A DNA stretch of 64,000 bases. It comes from Glaciecola sp048820975 (GTDB taxonomy: Bacteria > Pseudomonadota > Gammaproteobacteria > Enterobacterales > Alteromonadaceae). Positions 52,501 through 61,102 of this stretch are shown piece after piece (position 1 is the stretch's first letter; the number at the start of each line of letters is the position of its first letter). The stretch is from positions 372,001-436,000 of the forward strand of contig NZ_JBMEUF010000002.1 of assembly GCF_048820975.1 (NCBI RefSeq), read 5' to 3'. The notes below the pieces were generated by a model. The model made no database searches. It was not told where the DNA came from and worked only from the letters and a program-made list of their open reading frames with translations. Position numbers and translations under genes: made by a program.

Positions 52501-55224
52501 TACATAAGTAAGGCAGGCGAAGCAAATTCATCCCATAACAGCATTAAAGCAAAAGTAGATGACTTAATACACCTTGAAGTAGACACCAATGCAGCGGGTT
52601 TAGCCACCTTCGTAATTCATTCAGGCACAATACAAAAAGTGTGGCAACAAAAACTAGCCGAAGGTAAACAAAGCATCGCCTTAAGGATTGACGCCAATTG
52701 GTTCCCTTTTGCACAGCTAAACGTTACGCTTGCGCCCAGTAGAAGCCGTATTAATAATAGTGCCAATGCATTAACTAATGCACAGCAGCGGCAAGATTTA
52801 ACGCTCCCTTACCCTAAAAATAAAAATGATTATCGGTTTTTAAAAGCCGATATTGATATAAACGTTTTGCCCAAGGCCATTAAACCCGAGCTTCTGCTAA
52901 AAACAAACACGCAAGCGCTTGAAGCAGGCGGTAAAGTGACCCTAGATTTAACAGCTAATACCCCTATGCAAAGCCAGCTATGGCTAGTGAACGATGGCAT
53001 ATTAGCCCTTAGTAATACAACCGTAGACAATTATGACTTCAATGATTACTTTAAGTATTTAGTACAAGCGCAAACTTGGTCGTACTGGGAATCATTAAAC
53101 ACCTCGTTAATTACAAACACGCCATTTTCGATGAATGAAGCCGAACAAGGAGGCTTTGCGTTAAGTGCGGATGTTTCAGGAACACGCATGCGTGTAGGGT
53201 CCCCTAAAGCATCTTATGGAAAACAAGGTAGCAGTCAGTTTTCCAGAAGGGATTTTGCGCAATCAGTTTGGCTGGGCACCTTAAATTTAGAGGCTGATAA
53301 GCGCATAAAACTCACTGCAGATTTACCGCAATTAATAGGCCGGTGGAAGGTAATAGCAATAAACACAACGGCCCAGCAGCAGTCGGTTTCACAGCTTGAT
53401 ATTACTACCTCTAAAGCGGTGGAATATTTGCTTGATGCACCTACTGATATACTTAGCACTGACAAACCCAGTATTGCCATTACACAAATTAACAATAGCC
53501 CTCGTGCTGTTGAAGATTTGCTCACGCTAGCAATTAAACCAATGGGCGAAAATACAAATGGCACTGATTCACATAGCGTTAAACAAACAGAAGTGGTGGA
53601 GCAATGGCAGGTAAAATTACCTAAGCAAAGTCAAAAGGATAGCTACCAACGTAAAACTTATACCCTGCCAGCGCTTGCAACAGGCAAGTACTCCTTATTG
53701 CTTAGCAGCAAAGCAGATTCTAACTTTGCGGCTTACAGCGAACTGCGGGTGCTAAGCGGCGCATATGAAACCCAAAAAACATGGTTTGTAGAGCCCCAAT
53801 CAAACCAAGCCACAATAATGCTTGAGGCGAATATAAACACAAATGATATTGTGTTTACGCACAGCCCAAGCGGCACAAATGCACCGAACTGGCAGCTTAT
53901 TAACGAATATAACCAAACCCTAAAAGAGAGAAATTGGGAGCAGATACTCTCAAGCGCAATTACTTACGCGTACTCCCCCAAGGCACAAGAGCAATGGCCG
54001 CAAGGGCATAAAAAACTTGCCAATCTATTAGGCAATCATGCCCTGTATACTAGTTATAATGGTAGTTTTCGTTACTATCCGCAAACGCAAAATAGTGACT
54101 TTTTAAGCGCATACACCGCGCTTGCTTATTCATGGCTAGAAAATAGCAGCCTTCCACTGAAGGTGAATATAGATAAGCTACTAGCATCACTAACAAAATT
54201 GTTAGAGCAAGAGACTCAGTCTAACAACACCTTGGCGCAAAGTATGGCCTTACTGGCTTTAGCTAGCAACCAAGCGATTAGCTTAGAACAAGCCCTTGAA
54301 TTCATACAGAAAATGGGGGCTTTAGATAAGCAACAAAATCACGCTAAACTTTTACAAGCCCTGAGTATGAAGTTACTAGGCGCTGAACAAGAACAATACA
54401 ACGCAATTATTAGAGGCCTTTACAAGCAACAATACATTGACACATTTTCAAGTGTATTTAACCAAACCAGTTACCAGTGCTTTGCGGCATTGGCCTTTAA
54501 AGATTCACCTGAGTTTGCGGCTGACTACGCCAACACTATAAAAGAGGTGGTAACCAAGCAACATGCCAACGGCCATTTTGGAAGCACTTTTGCTAATGGG
54601 ATTTGCAGCTATGTACTGCATAAAAATAAGGTCAGTGTTGCGCTAAACCCTATAGAATTCACTTTACTCCAAAACACTGGCGTTACACCCAATTCAAGCA
54701 AACATAGCGTTAATATTACGAGTGCAAACAACCACAGCTTTTGGCTACACGGTAAGTTTACCCAACCATTATCAAGCGCCGAGCCTAGTGCCTCGGGCGC
54801 GCAAATAAAAAGGCACATTGAAGTATTAAAAGATAAGCAATGGCTTGAGCAGAGCAAGGCAAATTTGCAAGTGGGTGATTTAGTGCGTACTCGCCTCATC
54901 ATTCACTCTCCTGTAGCTCGCCACCACGTAAGTGTTAGCGACAATATTGCAGGCGGTTTTGAAGCCTTACAACCAAGCTTTAAAAATATGCATTACCAAG
55001 CATCTTATTCGCGTAATTGGTTCTCTTATAATCGCTTGAGCATTAGCCAAGGGCAAGCAAGCTGGTATCTACAATATTTACCGGCTGGTTCCTACGAATT
55101 GATGTACTACGCAAGAGTGCGCCACAGTGGAGAATATTCTATAGCCCCTGCTGAGCTAAAAGCCGTATACAGAGAAGATATATTCGCAAGCACAGCGGCA
55201 GCTAAAGTGAGCCTCGCTGAATAA
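49504..55224 (+). CDS. Giant alpha-2-macroglobulin-family lipoprotein (YfaS-like)
   Basis: A 1906-residue lipoprotein (lipobox ATLSSCTTS, Cys about residue 27). It starts at GTG with GGAG upstream. An N-terminal MG/BACON-like region (to about 380) is followed by macroglobulin domains, including the MG3-4-like QKQIIAHAYTAQPIYEAGDTVHIG, the A2M family domain (QSVWLGTLNLEADKRIKLTADLPQLIGRWKVIAI, about 1255-1290), a helical TED-like domain (about 1480-1700) and a C-terminal MG10 domain (VGDLVRTRLIIHSPVARHHVSVSDNIAGGFEAL). The CxEQ thioester of YfhM-type A2M is absent, so it should trap proteases without covalent linkage. No pbpC neighbour is present. Confidence 0.9.
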   Translation: MKQFTSLRVVKFRLLVATLLIATLSSCTTSNTHALRLEHIGVDNNNPNSIKQITFQFNQPVTYLGGVPSPAQIDAVNITPSLKEQCRWRFVKLNILACELSHDLAPLSEYNIGISASFSALGKTLSNELDSQPQRTILTTLPNIPLNISAHNKDFPIEFSASQYFNANSNDTQHKALYLSMLKAIRLKGPHGELHTPKLHIDTNDVRQLRWRLNIESFAQYAKPGHYEIVLPEGFTPAEYETQEAQITASHKYRSLEKDESLLWFNYQNAFVFYGVQCAANSGPKDKAINLVQTNAQGKLDCPPEHISLAFSRPLLETSEHPPLKTWLQGPSFTAHSPHRSNNVYYYPLELQGSSEYKLLLADLISKGGGKLSSHEPFTFSTHEATDYWRFENSKLSVIETQKASLPYIFRRNTPQLTQTFKTIASPQALLEYLNGNSQEGVTSPLAPTDQTRTKQGVQYLDIRNVLDDESGLVLASLKGRSMSNAPPFYRNTSEDHGNIREVDEREDARLFNSAAFNLAVVNNNSLLIQAIDWQANMLSNAHVQLVCKKQNTLIELGTTNEGGLLLLDYTQWAKINASLASNNCWIWAEHSIGSAAIALPEQHVLPQKQIIAHAYTAQPIYEAGDTVHIGVLAKQRSFNTDSIVSTLDGLASDQLPPNKLAPLALKPIENLAQYSLAISAPNSSETLVQLPLTEVSSNGLAHGEFVLPSNARPGWYTINLKANSKQSGENSNSLVDIGTIQVLEFTPPEFEQTLKLSSQSSSNGNEQDTVYFGETFKAQINANRLNGQALHNAKITTRYQVKYSNKVPQHWPENYQFSSWDEYRAQNKKAQPIEQVNKVSDGSLSLKSSKISSTMPIGKIEFSSEVSADDGETQVANQSLMYLSRDHYIGTKISKDKTELQLLAVDSKGQTLTNLLSHVTFYQQDEFSEFEQWQVLSECEVVTLPSSCQIPKSKNTLKIEIVSGEQQYQSIRKHYPNPGNPLPGNSSDAPKEPYLDLRYISKAGEANSSHNSIKAKVDDLIHLEVDTNAAGLATFVIHSGTIQKVWQQKLAEGKQSIALRIDANWFPFAQLNVTLAPSRSRINNSANALTNAQQRQDLTLPYPKNKNDYRFLKADIDINVLPKAIKPELLLKTNTQALEAGGKVTLDLTANTPMQSQLWLVNDGILALSNTTVDNYDFNDYFKYLVQAQTWSYWESLNTSLITNTPFSMNEAEQGGFALSADVSGTRMRVGSPKASYGKQGSSQFSRRDFAQSVWLGTLNLEADKRIKLTADLPQLIGRWKVIAINTTAQQQSVSQLDITTSKAVEYLLDAPTDILSTDKPSIAITQINNSPRAVEDLLTLAIKPMGENTNGTDSHSVKQTEVVEQWQVKLPKQSQKDSYQRKTYTLPALATGKYSLLLSSKADSNFAAYSELRVLSGAYETQKTWFVEPQSNQATIMLEANINTNDIVFTHSPSGTNAPNWQLINEYNQTLKERNWEQILSSAITYAYSPKAQEQWPQGHKKLANLLGNHALYTSYNGSFRYYPQTQNSDFLSAYTALAYSWLENSSLPLKVNIDKLLASLTKLLEQETQSNNTLAQSMALLALASNQAISLEQALEFIQKMGALDKQQNHAKLLQALSMKLLGAEQEQYNAIIRGLYKQQYIDTFSSVFNQTSYQCFAALAFKDSPEFAADYANTIKEVVTKQHANGHFGSTFANGICSYVLHKNKVSVALNPIEFTLLQNTGVTPNSSKHSVNITSANNHSFWLHGKFTQPLSSAEPSASGAQIKRHIEVLKDKQWLEQSKANLQVGDLVRTRLIIHSPVARHHVSVSDNIAGGFEALQPSFKNMHYQASYSRNWFSYNRLSISQGQASWYLQYLPAGSYELMYYARVRHSGEYSIAPAELKAVYREDIFASTAAAKVSLAE

Positions 55225-55230
55225 GCGGGG

Positions 55231-55881
55231 TTACAGTATGTATAAATAAATAGCGAAGAAATGACAGAACGCGCCAGCAAATACCAGTACATGCCAAATA
55301 GCATGTGAATAGTGACGGCTTTTGGCGGCGTAAAAAGGAATACCCAATGTGTAGCAAAGTCCACCGGCAAGCAATAAAGTAAACGCGGCACCCGACAACG
55401 CTTGATAAATAGGATAAATTAAGAATATAGCTAACCAGCCCATTATTGCGTAAGTGGCTAACCCTAACTTGGGGTATTTATTTCCCAAAATGCTTTTAAA
55501 TACAATGCCGCCCACGCCAATAGACCACACCACAATAGCGGAATATAGCCCTAAGAGCCCGCCTACCGCCAGCAATAGGAAAGGCGTATATGTGCCCGCA
55601 ATTAGGCCATAAATAGCAATATGATCAACTTTTCGTAGCATGGCACGCCGGCTAGGTTTACGCGCAGCATGATAAAGCGTTGAAGATAAAAACATAAACG
55701 CTAAGCTGAGCCCATAAATACAGCTAATAGCGTATTCCAATATACCGGTAGACTTTATAAGCATTAACAGCAAACCGCCAAGCGCCAATACAAAGCCTAA
55801 TAAATGCGTTGCCGTATTTACCCATTCCTCTTGATTAGAATAAGCGTTAGGGTCAATTGAATCTAGCTTGCGAGGCAACAT
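55231..55881 (-). CDS. Hemolysin III family membrane protein (TrhA/YqfA-like)
   Basis: A 216-residue inner-membrane protein with seven predicted transmembrane helices of the PAQR/hemolysin III family. Conserved are EEWVNTATHLLGF (first His), LSSTLYHA (Ser/His metal-site motif) and the final SHAIWHVLVFAGAFCHFFAI with two His. These residues bind a metal in PAQR proteins. E. coli TrhA (YqfA) affects membrane-lipid homeostasis; haemolysis is not established for most members. It converges on the A2M gene with six bases between stops. Confidence 0.9.
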   Translation of the reverse strand: MLPRKLDSIDPNAYSNQEEWVNTATHLLGFVLALGGLLLMLIKSTGILEYAISCIYGLSLAFMFLSSTLYHAARKPSRRAMLRKVDHIAIYGLIAGTYTPFLLLAVGGLLGLYSAIVVWSIGVGGIVFKSILGNKYPKLGLATYAIMGWLAIFLIYPIYQALSGAAFTLLLAGGLCYTLGIPFYAAKSRHYSHAIWHVLVFAGAFCHFFAIYLYIL

Positions 55882-56074
55882 ACGTTAAAGCTCAAGAAAT
55901 AAAAAGCGTATTATAGTTTTTCAGCGTACACATGTACACTCAAATTAAGCGCATACGCTTTAAGGTATTGATACATCATAATAATTGTTTTGTTTTTAAA
56001 TGTTCTCACTATACTATTGCTGGCTTAGGCTTAAATATAGTTTGTTTACATTTTCACTAGGGTAAGAGCACTTT

Positions 56075-56680
56075 ATGGATTACAGCGTATTTTTCACCGG
56101 TTTTACCCTTGGTTTGTCACTCATTTTGGCAATAGGCGCTCAGAATGCGTTTGTACTAAAACAAGGCTTAAAGCAGCAACATGTGTTTGTAATCTGCTTT
56201 GTGTGTGCCCTTTCTGATGCCGTACTTATTAGTGCAGGCGTTGCCGGCTTTGGCACATTAGTGAAAGAATATCCCAGCATTGAAACCGTATCTCGCTATG
56301 CGGGTGCCGCATTTTTAATTGTATATGCAATTTTGAGTTTCAAATCGGCATTTACACAAAGCCATGGCTTAGATGCTAAAGGAGAAGAAGTTGGCAGCAT
56401 GTGGTCTGCGCTACTTACGTGTTTAGCATTCACGTGGCTTAACCCCCATGTATATTTAGATACCGTTGTTCTGCTTGGTTCTATTTCAACGCAGTACGAA
56501 GGCCAACAATACGCGTTTAATTTGGGCGCTGTAATTGCCTCATTTGTTTTCTTTTTCTCACTAGGATACGGCGCACGCTTGCTTATACCGGTATTTAAGA
56601 AACCCCGTTCTTGGAAAATACTTGAAGGGATAATAGGTCTTGTTATGACGGCTCTGGCTATTAATTTAGTAGTTTATTAA
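56075..56680 (+). CDS. argO: LysE/ArgO-family amino-acid exporter
   Basis: A 201-residue inner-membrane protein with six predicted helices. The start GFTLGLSLILAIGAQNAFVLKQGLK is the diagnostic LysE/ArgO motif, followed by CALSDAVLISAGVAGFGTL and LAFTWLNPHVYLDTVVLLGS. ArgO exports L-arginine (and canavanine) in E. coli, LysE exports lysine and arginine in Corynebacterium; the exact specificity here is inferred from length and motifs. It stands alone; no lysG/argP regulator is adjacent. Confidence 0.9.
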   Translation: MDYSVFFTGFTLGLSLILAIGAQNAFVLKQGLKQQHVFVICFVCALSDAVLISAGVAGFGTLVKEYPSIETVSRYAGAAFLIVYAILSFKSAFTQSHGLDAKGEEVGSMWSALLTCLAFTWLNPHVYLDTVVLLGSISTQYEGQQYAFNLGAVIASFVFFFSLGYGARLLIPVFKKPRSWKILEGIIGLVMTALAINLVVY

Positions 56681-56692
56681 ATTTACTTTTTG

Positions 56693-58690
56693 CTAGCTAA
56701 GCAACGCTGTAAGCTCGTCGTATAGCTTTTCTATAATTACTGGCTTAGCTAAATGTGAAACAAACCCAAGTTCAAGATACGACTTAACATCATCAGGCAT
56801 AGTGTTCGCAGTTATAGCCATTATGGGTAATTGGCTATTCGTTTGTTTAATATATTTGAAGGCTTCCACGCCATCCATTACCGGCATTTGAATATCCATC
56901 AAAACTAGGTCAAACTGCTTGTCTTTACAGCTTTGAACGGCTATTTCTCCATTTGCGGCAAAATCCAAATCGACGCCTGTTTCTTCTAGCATAGCGGCTA
57001 TAATATATTGATTAATTTCGTTATCTTCTGCCACTAATATTCGCTTGCCGCGCAAATTAGGTGTTGTATTTAAGGTAGCTTTGGCAATTTTTTCAGGAAG
57101 TTCTATTTGTGGTAGCGGTAAGATTACGCTTACGCGAGTCCCCTTCCCTAGCTTACTCGACAACTCAATTTTCCCCTGCATCAGTTCAACTAAGCTTGCA
57201 GTTATAGCCATACCCAAACCCGTTCCGCCAAACTTTCGAATACTTGAAGAGTCAGCTTGCGTGAATCGTTCAAAAATTTGATGCTGAACCTCATCACTCA
57301 TACCTATACCGTTATCAAGCACTTCAATAAAAAGAGATGGTATGTTCTTATAATTGACTTGCCCAAATTTGACTGTGACACTACCGTGTTCGGTAAATTT
57401 TACCGCGTTGGAAACAATATTTAACAGTATTTGCCTTACCCGCACGGGGTCGCCTTGCCAGCCATCTATAAAATTGTCATCGCAAACCGATACCAGTGAA
57501 ATATTCTTTTTATTCACTTCGCCACTCAAATCGGATTCAACCGACTTTGCCAACTCCATTATTGAAAAATCAGAGCTTTCTAAAGTCAGTTTATTCGCTT
57601 CAACCTTCGAGTAATCAAGAATATCGTTAATAATGGTGAGCAGTGTTTTTGACGAGTAAATGGCCCTACTAATTAGTTCTGCATGAGCTTGCTTAATTTC
57701 TTCCCGCGACAACAACTGAAGTGTCCCTAAAATACCATTCATTGGGGTTCTAATTTCGTGGCTCATATTAGCCAAAAACTCACTTTTTGCGCGCGAAGCA
57801 TTCTCGGCAGTAACCTTGGCGCGTTTTAACCGAGCCTCTTGTTTCTTATCTTCGGTAATATCTCGAAGTACGCCAAATACTCTTGTGCAATTACCGTTTT
57901 CTAAAATAGCCTCACCCTGCGCACTTACCCATATTTCATTTCCTTTGGCGGTAATCATGGGCAAATCTACATTCCAAGGCGTGCCATGCTCTACAGCTTC
58001 ATTCACCAAGCGTGTAATGGTGTCTCGACTGTCACCTGGCTTATAAAAGTTAATTGCTACATCTAAGCTTGGCTCATAGTCAGATTCAACCTCATGGATA
58101 ACCTTAGTTTGCTCACTCCACGTTAACGTGTTTTTTATCATATCCACTTCCCACGTGCCTATATTGGCAGTTCGCTCTAACTTGCGCAGCGTAATATCAC
58201 TTGTTCTGAGCTTTGTGAGTGTTTTTTGCCGTGAAAACTCTTGCCCAAACCATTGTGCAAACAGTTCTATGTAGTCAATTTCTTCTTGGGTAAAAGGGGC
58301 TCTTGGGTTTGAAGCAGAAAAATTCACCGTCCCTATTACCTTATTGTTCTCAATAATAGGGGCGCCAATGTATGACTCAAGGCGCATTTGCAAGTAGCAA
58401 GGGTGGGTAGCAATTTCACTTTGGCCTGAATGATGAAAACCTATTGCCTTGTTGGCTCTAAGCGTATGCCAGCAATAAGTATCGTTGAGTGGAAAAATAG
58501 TCCCCACCTTAACAACATCGCCTTCGCTTTGAGCATAATCAACCGTATAAACATCGTCTTTAACTTGGCTTACAATTGCCATTTCAAGTTCAAATATCGT
58601 TAAGCCTAAGCGCAACAAACCATTCACTTTGTCTTCCAAAGAAAGTGATGGATTTGACACTAAATTATGAAATTGCCTAAGTACGTTCAA
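56693..58690 (-). CDS. Cytosolic hybrid sensor histidine kinase (GAF-PAS-HK-REC)
   Basis: A 665-residue kinase with no transmembrane segment. Order: GAF domain (about 10-155; ending EYIELFAQWFGQEF), PAS_3 domain (about 175-285), HisKA with the phospho-acceptor His in ANMSHEIRTPMNGIL (about 310), HATPase_c (NAVKFTEHGSV, DNGIGM, FGGTGLGMAI) and a receiver domain (about 545-665) with Asp in LVLMDIQMPVMDG. The start is TTG with AGGTG six bases upstream; no ATG is in the first 35 codons. It follows the LuxR regulator on the same strand by 89 bases and may share its pathway. The signal is unknown. Confidence 0.92.
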   Translation of the reverse strand: MNVLRQFHNLVSNPSLSLEDKVNGLLRLGLTIFELEMAIVSQVKDDVYTVDYAQSEGDVVKVGTIFPLNDTYCWHTLRANKAIGFHHSGQSEIATHPCYLQMRLESYIGAPIIENNKVIGTVNFSASNPRAPFTQEEIDYIELFAQWFGQEFSRQKTLTKLRTSDITLRKLERTANIGTWEVDMIKNTLTWSEQTKVIHEVESDYEPSLDVAINFYKPGDSRDTITRLVNEAVEHGTPWNVDLPMITAKGNEIWVSAQGEAILENGNCTRVFGVLRDITEDKKQEARLKRAKVTAENASRAKSEFLANMSHEIRTPMNGILGTLQLLSREEIKQAHAELISRAIYSSKTLLTIINDILDYSKVEANKLTLESSDFSIMELAKSVESDLSGEVNKKNISLVSVCDDNFIDGWQGDPVRVRQILLNIVSNAVKFTEHGSVTVKFGQVNYKNIPSLFIEVLDNGIGMSDEVQHQIFERFTQADSSSIRKFGGTGLGMAITASLVELMQGKIELSSKLGKGTRVSVILPLPQIELPEKIAKATLNTTPNLRGKRILVAEDNEINQYIIAAMLEETGVDLDFAANGEIAVQSCKDKQFDLVLMDIQMPVMDGVEAFKYIKQTNSQLPIMAITANTMPDDVKSYLELGFVSHLAKPVIIEKLYDELTALLS

Positions 58691-58779
58691 AATTACACCT
58701 AAAGAATACGATGGCTAAATAAGCGAATACAAAATTAGTATACAAGGAATGATTTATTTGAAAACAAATAAACTAACAG

Positions 58780-59442
58780 CTACTTATCGACCAATCCTTG
58801 GTTAACTGCATACCTAACTAACTCAGCTAATGAATCTAAGTTAAGCTTACTTTTGATGTTCCGCCTGTGGGCTTCTACCGTTCTGAAACTGATGTTGAGT
58901 TGTTGTGCTACTTCTTTACTTGACTGTCCTTTAGCAATATAAGACAAAATCATTTGTTCGCGGCTAGTTAAGCGTTCGCTTCGCGCTTGCAAGGGATTAT
59001 CAATGAGCATTTTAGCAATTGAACCACTAAAGTACGACTTATCACTCGCCACTGCTTTTATAGCTTGATACACCTCTTCTGAATTAGTGTCTTTTAAAAT
59101 ATACCCCGAAGCACCGGCCTGCACAGCGTTGGTAACAAACTCTGCGCTTTCATGCATACTGAAAATTAACACCTTAGTATTTTGCAAAGCCTCTTTTAAT
59201 ATTTCAGTAACATCTAGGCCATTTAGCCCCGGCATACTAATATCCATAAGCACTACATCAGGCTCGCACGCCTTCGCTTGCTCTAGCACATCAAGCCCGT
59301 TAAAGCAGCCGCCTACCACCTCAATATCATCATAAAAAGATAAGCATGCACTTAGGCCATCTTGCACCATGGGATGATCGTCTACTAGCATTACGCGAAT
59401 AGCATTTTTTTGAGCGCTAACCTTATTTAAATTTTGTGTCAT
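58780..59442 (-). CDS. LuxR-family (NarL-type) response regulator
   Basis: A 220-residue two-component regulator. The receiver domain has MLVDDHPMVQDGLSACL and the phospho-acceptor Asp in DVVLMDISMPGLNG. The C-terminal LuxR helix-turn-helix is LTSREQMILSYIAKGQSSKEVAQQLN followed by RTVEAHRRNIKSKL. It overlaps the Cache kinase by four bases (ATGA), so the two form one system. The divergent TRAP transporter genes are the most obvious target. Confidence 0.94.
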   Translation of the reverse strand: MTQNLNKVSAQKNAIRVMLVDDHPMVQDGLSACLSFYDDIEVVGGCFNGLDVLEQAKACEPDVVLMDISMPGLNGLDVTEILKEALQNTKVLIFSMHESAEFVTNAVQAGASGYILKDTNSEEVYQAIKAVASDKSYFSGSIAKMLIDNPLQARSERLTSREQMILSYIAKGQSSKEVAQQLNISFRTVEAHRRNIKSKLNLDSLAELVRYAVNQGLVDK

Positions 59443-60848
59443 ATATTCTCTTTGTGCATAGCGGCTTCTTTGGTTTGGGTATAATAATTTGCAAACGCCG
59501 AACGGGGTATTTTCGCAATTACCGTAGTGCCGCTATTGTCAGATTCAATACAAAATGTACCGCTGTGATACTCCACTCTTTCAGCCAAGTTACGAGTGCC
59601 AATGCCAACGTCAGTTGTGCATTTTGTGCCGTTTTCAGGCATCCCCACACCGTCATCAGCAATTTGTAATGTTAACCAATTATCTTTAATAGTTAAATTG
59701 ATTGTTGCCGTATTGGCGTTAGCGTGGCGCTCTATATTCATTAACGATTCTTGAACAACGCGATATAGCGTAGTGTTAATATGATCAGGTAATAATTTGC
59801 TCAATGCTGGCTTATTAATACTAATCGCCACCCCAGTTCGCTCTGAAAACTCGTTGCCCAAAGCCTCAATGGCCGCAGATAACCCTAACTCATCTAATAT
59901 GCGAGGATGCAAATGATGAGAAATACGCCTAATTTCGCCAATTGCATTGCTTAAATTATCTTGTGCTTTTTCAAGAGGCGCTGGCTTTTCAACCGCCATT
60001 TTTTGTAAGTATTTTCCCGTTGCCTCCAATGAATATTTTATAGACACCAGTACCTGTACAATACCATCGTGTAATTCACGCGATATATGCCGTTGCTCTT
60101 CTTCTTGCAAGGTTACTATTTTTTGTCCCAACTCATTTATCTTTGTGTCAGAGGCCTTTTTTTGACTCAAGTTAAGCCAAGTGCCTACAATAAATATAAA
60201 GAAAATTGATGTGATTGCCACTACCAATATAATGAATCGTGTATTCGCTATTTGTTGGTCAATAGCCACATGCACTGAATGCATTTGTTGCTTTACATTA
60301 TCTAAATATACGCCCGTTCCCAACATCCATCCCCATTTGGGTAGAAAGTCTGAATAACTCATTTTTTCAGTAATGTTTTCGGTTGATGGCTGATTCCAAT
60401 CATATCGGTAAAAGTCGCCGCCGTTTTTGGCATTCTCAATCAGTATTTGAATGGTGGGCTCGCCTTTATTATTTAATAACTCCCAATAATTATTGCCATT
60501 GCGCTCAGGCTCGGTGGGTAAAACAATGTTTGTACCTTTGTCATCATATACAAAAAAGTAGCCGTCACTAGTGTTGTAAAGCAAGCTCGATATAATCGCC
60601 GCTACTTGTGCCTTCGCTTGTTCGTCATTAGCACCAGCCATGTCATAAATATGTTGAATGGATGCTTTGGCAATTGCGGTGTAATTTTTAAGCTCTTGTT
60701 GTTTTTGCGCAATTAAAAATATTTCAAGAGTGCTCACATTTTCTGCAGATAAATTTCTGTATTCATGAGTGACTAGAAAGTACGTTAATAGGGCGGTTAG
60801 GATAACTTGCGCCACCGCGAAGAATTGCATGCGCAATGAAAAAGACAT
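59439..60848 (-). CDS. Cache-domain sensor histidine kinase
   Basis: A 469-residue inner-membrane kinase. Two transmembrane helices (about 5-22 and 202-223) flank a periplasmic single-Cache (sCache_2) domain with NTSDGYFFVYDDKGTNIVLP and KWGWMLGTGVYLDNVK. The cytoplasmic part has HisKA_3 with His in RHISRELHDGIVQ and an HATPase domain (DDGVGMP, VGIGTRNLAER). ATG 60848 is preferred to TTG 60860. sCache_2 domains often sense small carboxylates, and a TRAP transporter is encoded divergently 254 bases away, so a DctS-like role in sensing its substrate is reasonable. Confidence 0.92.
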   Translation of the reverse strand: MSFSLRMQFFAVAQVILTALLTYFLVTHEYRNLSAENVSTLEIFLIAQKQQELKNYTAIAKASIQHIYDMAGANDEQAKAQVAAIISSLLYNTSDGYFFVYDDKGTNIVLPTEPERNGNNYWELLNNKGEPTIQILIENAKNGGDFYRYDWNQPSTENITEKMSYSDFLPKWGWMLGTGVYLDNVKQQMHSVHVAIDQQIANTRFIILVVAITSIFFIFIVGTWLNLSQKKASDTKINELGQKIVTLQEEEQRHISRELHDGIVQVLVSIKYSLEATGKYLQKMAVEKPAPLEKAQDNLSNAIGEIRRISHHLHPRILDELGLSAAIEALGNEFSERTGVAISINKPALSKLLPDHINTTLYRVVQESLMNIERHANANTATINLTIKDNWLTLQIADDGVGMPENGTKCTTDVGIGTRNLAERVEYHSGTFCIESDNSGTTVIAKIPRSAFANYYTQTKEAAMHKENI

Positions 60849-61033
60849 AGCTAAGACCAAAGAATTATGTTAACACAGTGTTAAGGATCGCAGAATAAGA
60901 AGTAATTATCCACGTGTTAATGGTGCCAAACGTGAAAATGCGACTATGGTCGTAGGTATAAATAGGTAGCATTGCATGGGTAGTTGTACGAATATCTTAT
61001 TTGCAATAAATATTTTACATTTACGAAACAATT

Positions 61034-61050
61034 TTGGCGCTAAGCTAGCG
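61034..61050 (+). promoter_or_regulatory. Possible sigma-54-type promoter of the TRAP operon
   Basis: TTGGCGCTAAGCTAGCG has GG and GC ten bases apart as in -24/-12 promoters, with TTGGC intact. The -12 element TAGCG deviates from TTGCW. Start would be near 61062, 41 bases before dctP. The adjacent LuxR-type regulator is not a sigma-54 activator, which weakens the call. Confidence 0.35.
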
Positions 61051-61102
61051 TATTTTTTGTTAGTAGGTGCTCTTATTATCCATACAACATTTAGGACACA
61101 AC

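Noticed and set aside
49504..55224. Thioester-type alpha-2-macroglobulin (YfhM class)
   Set aside because: No CxEQ motif was found in the product.
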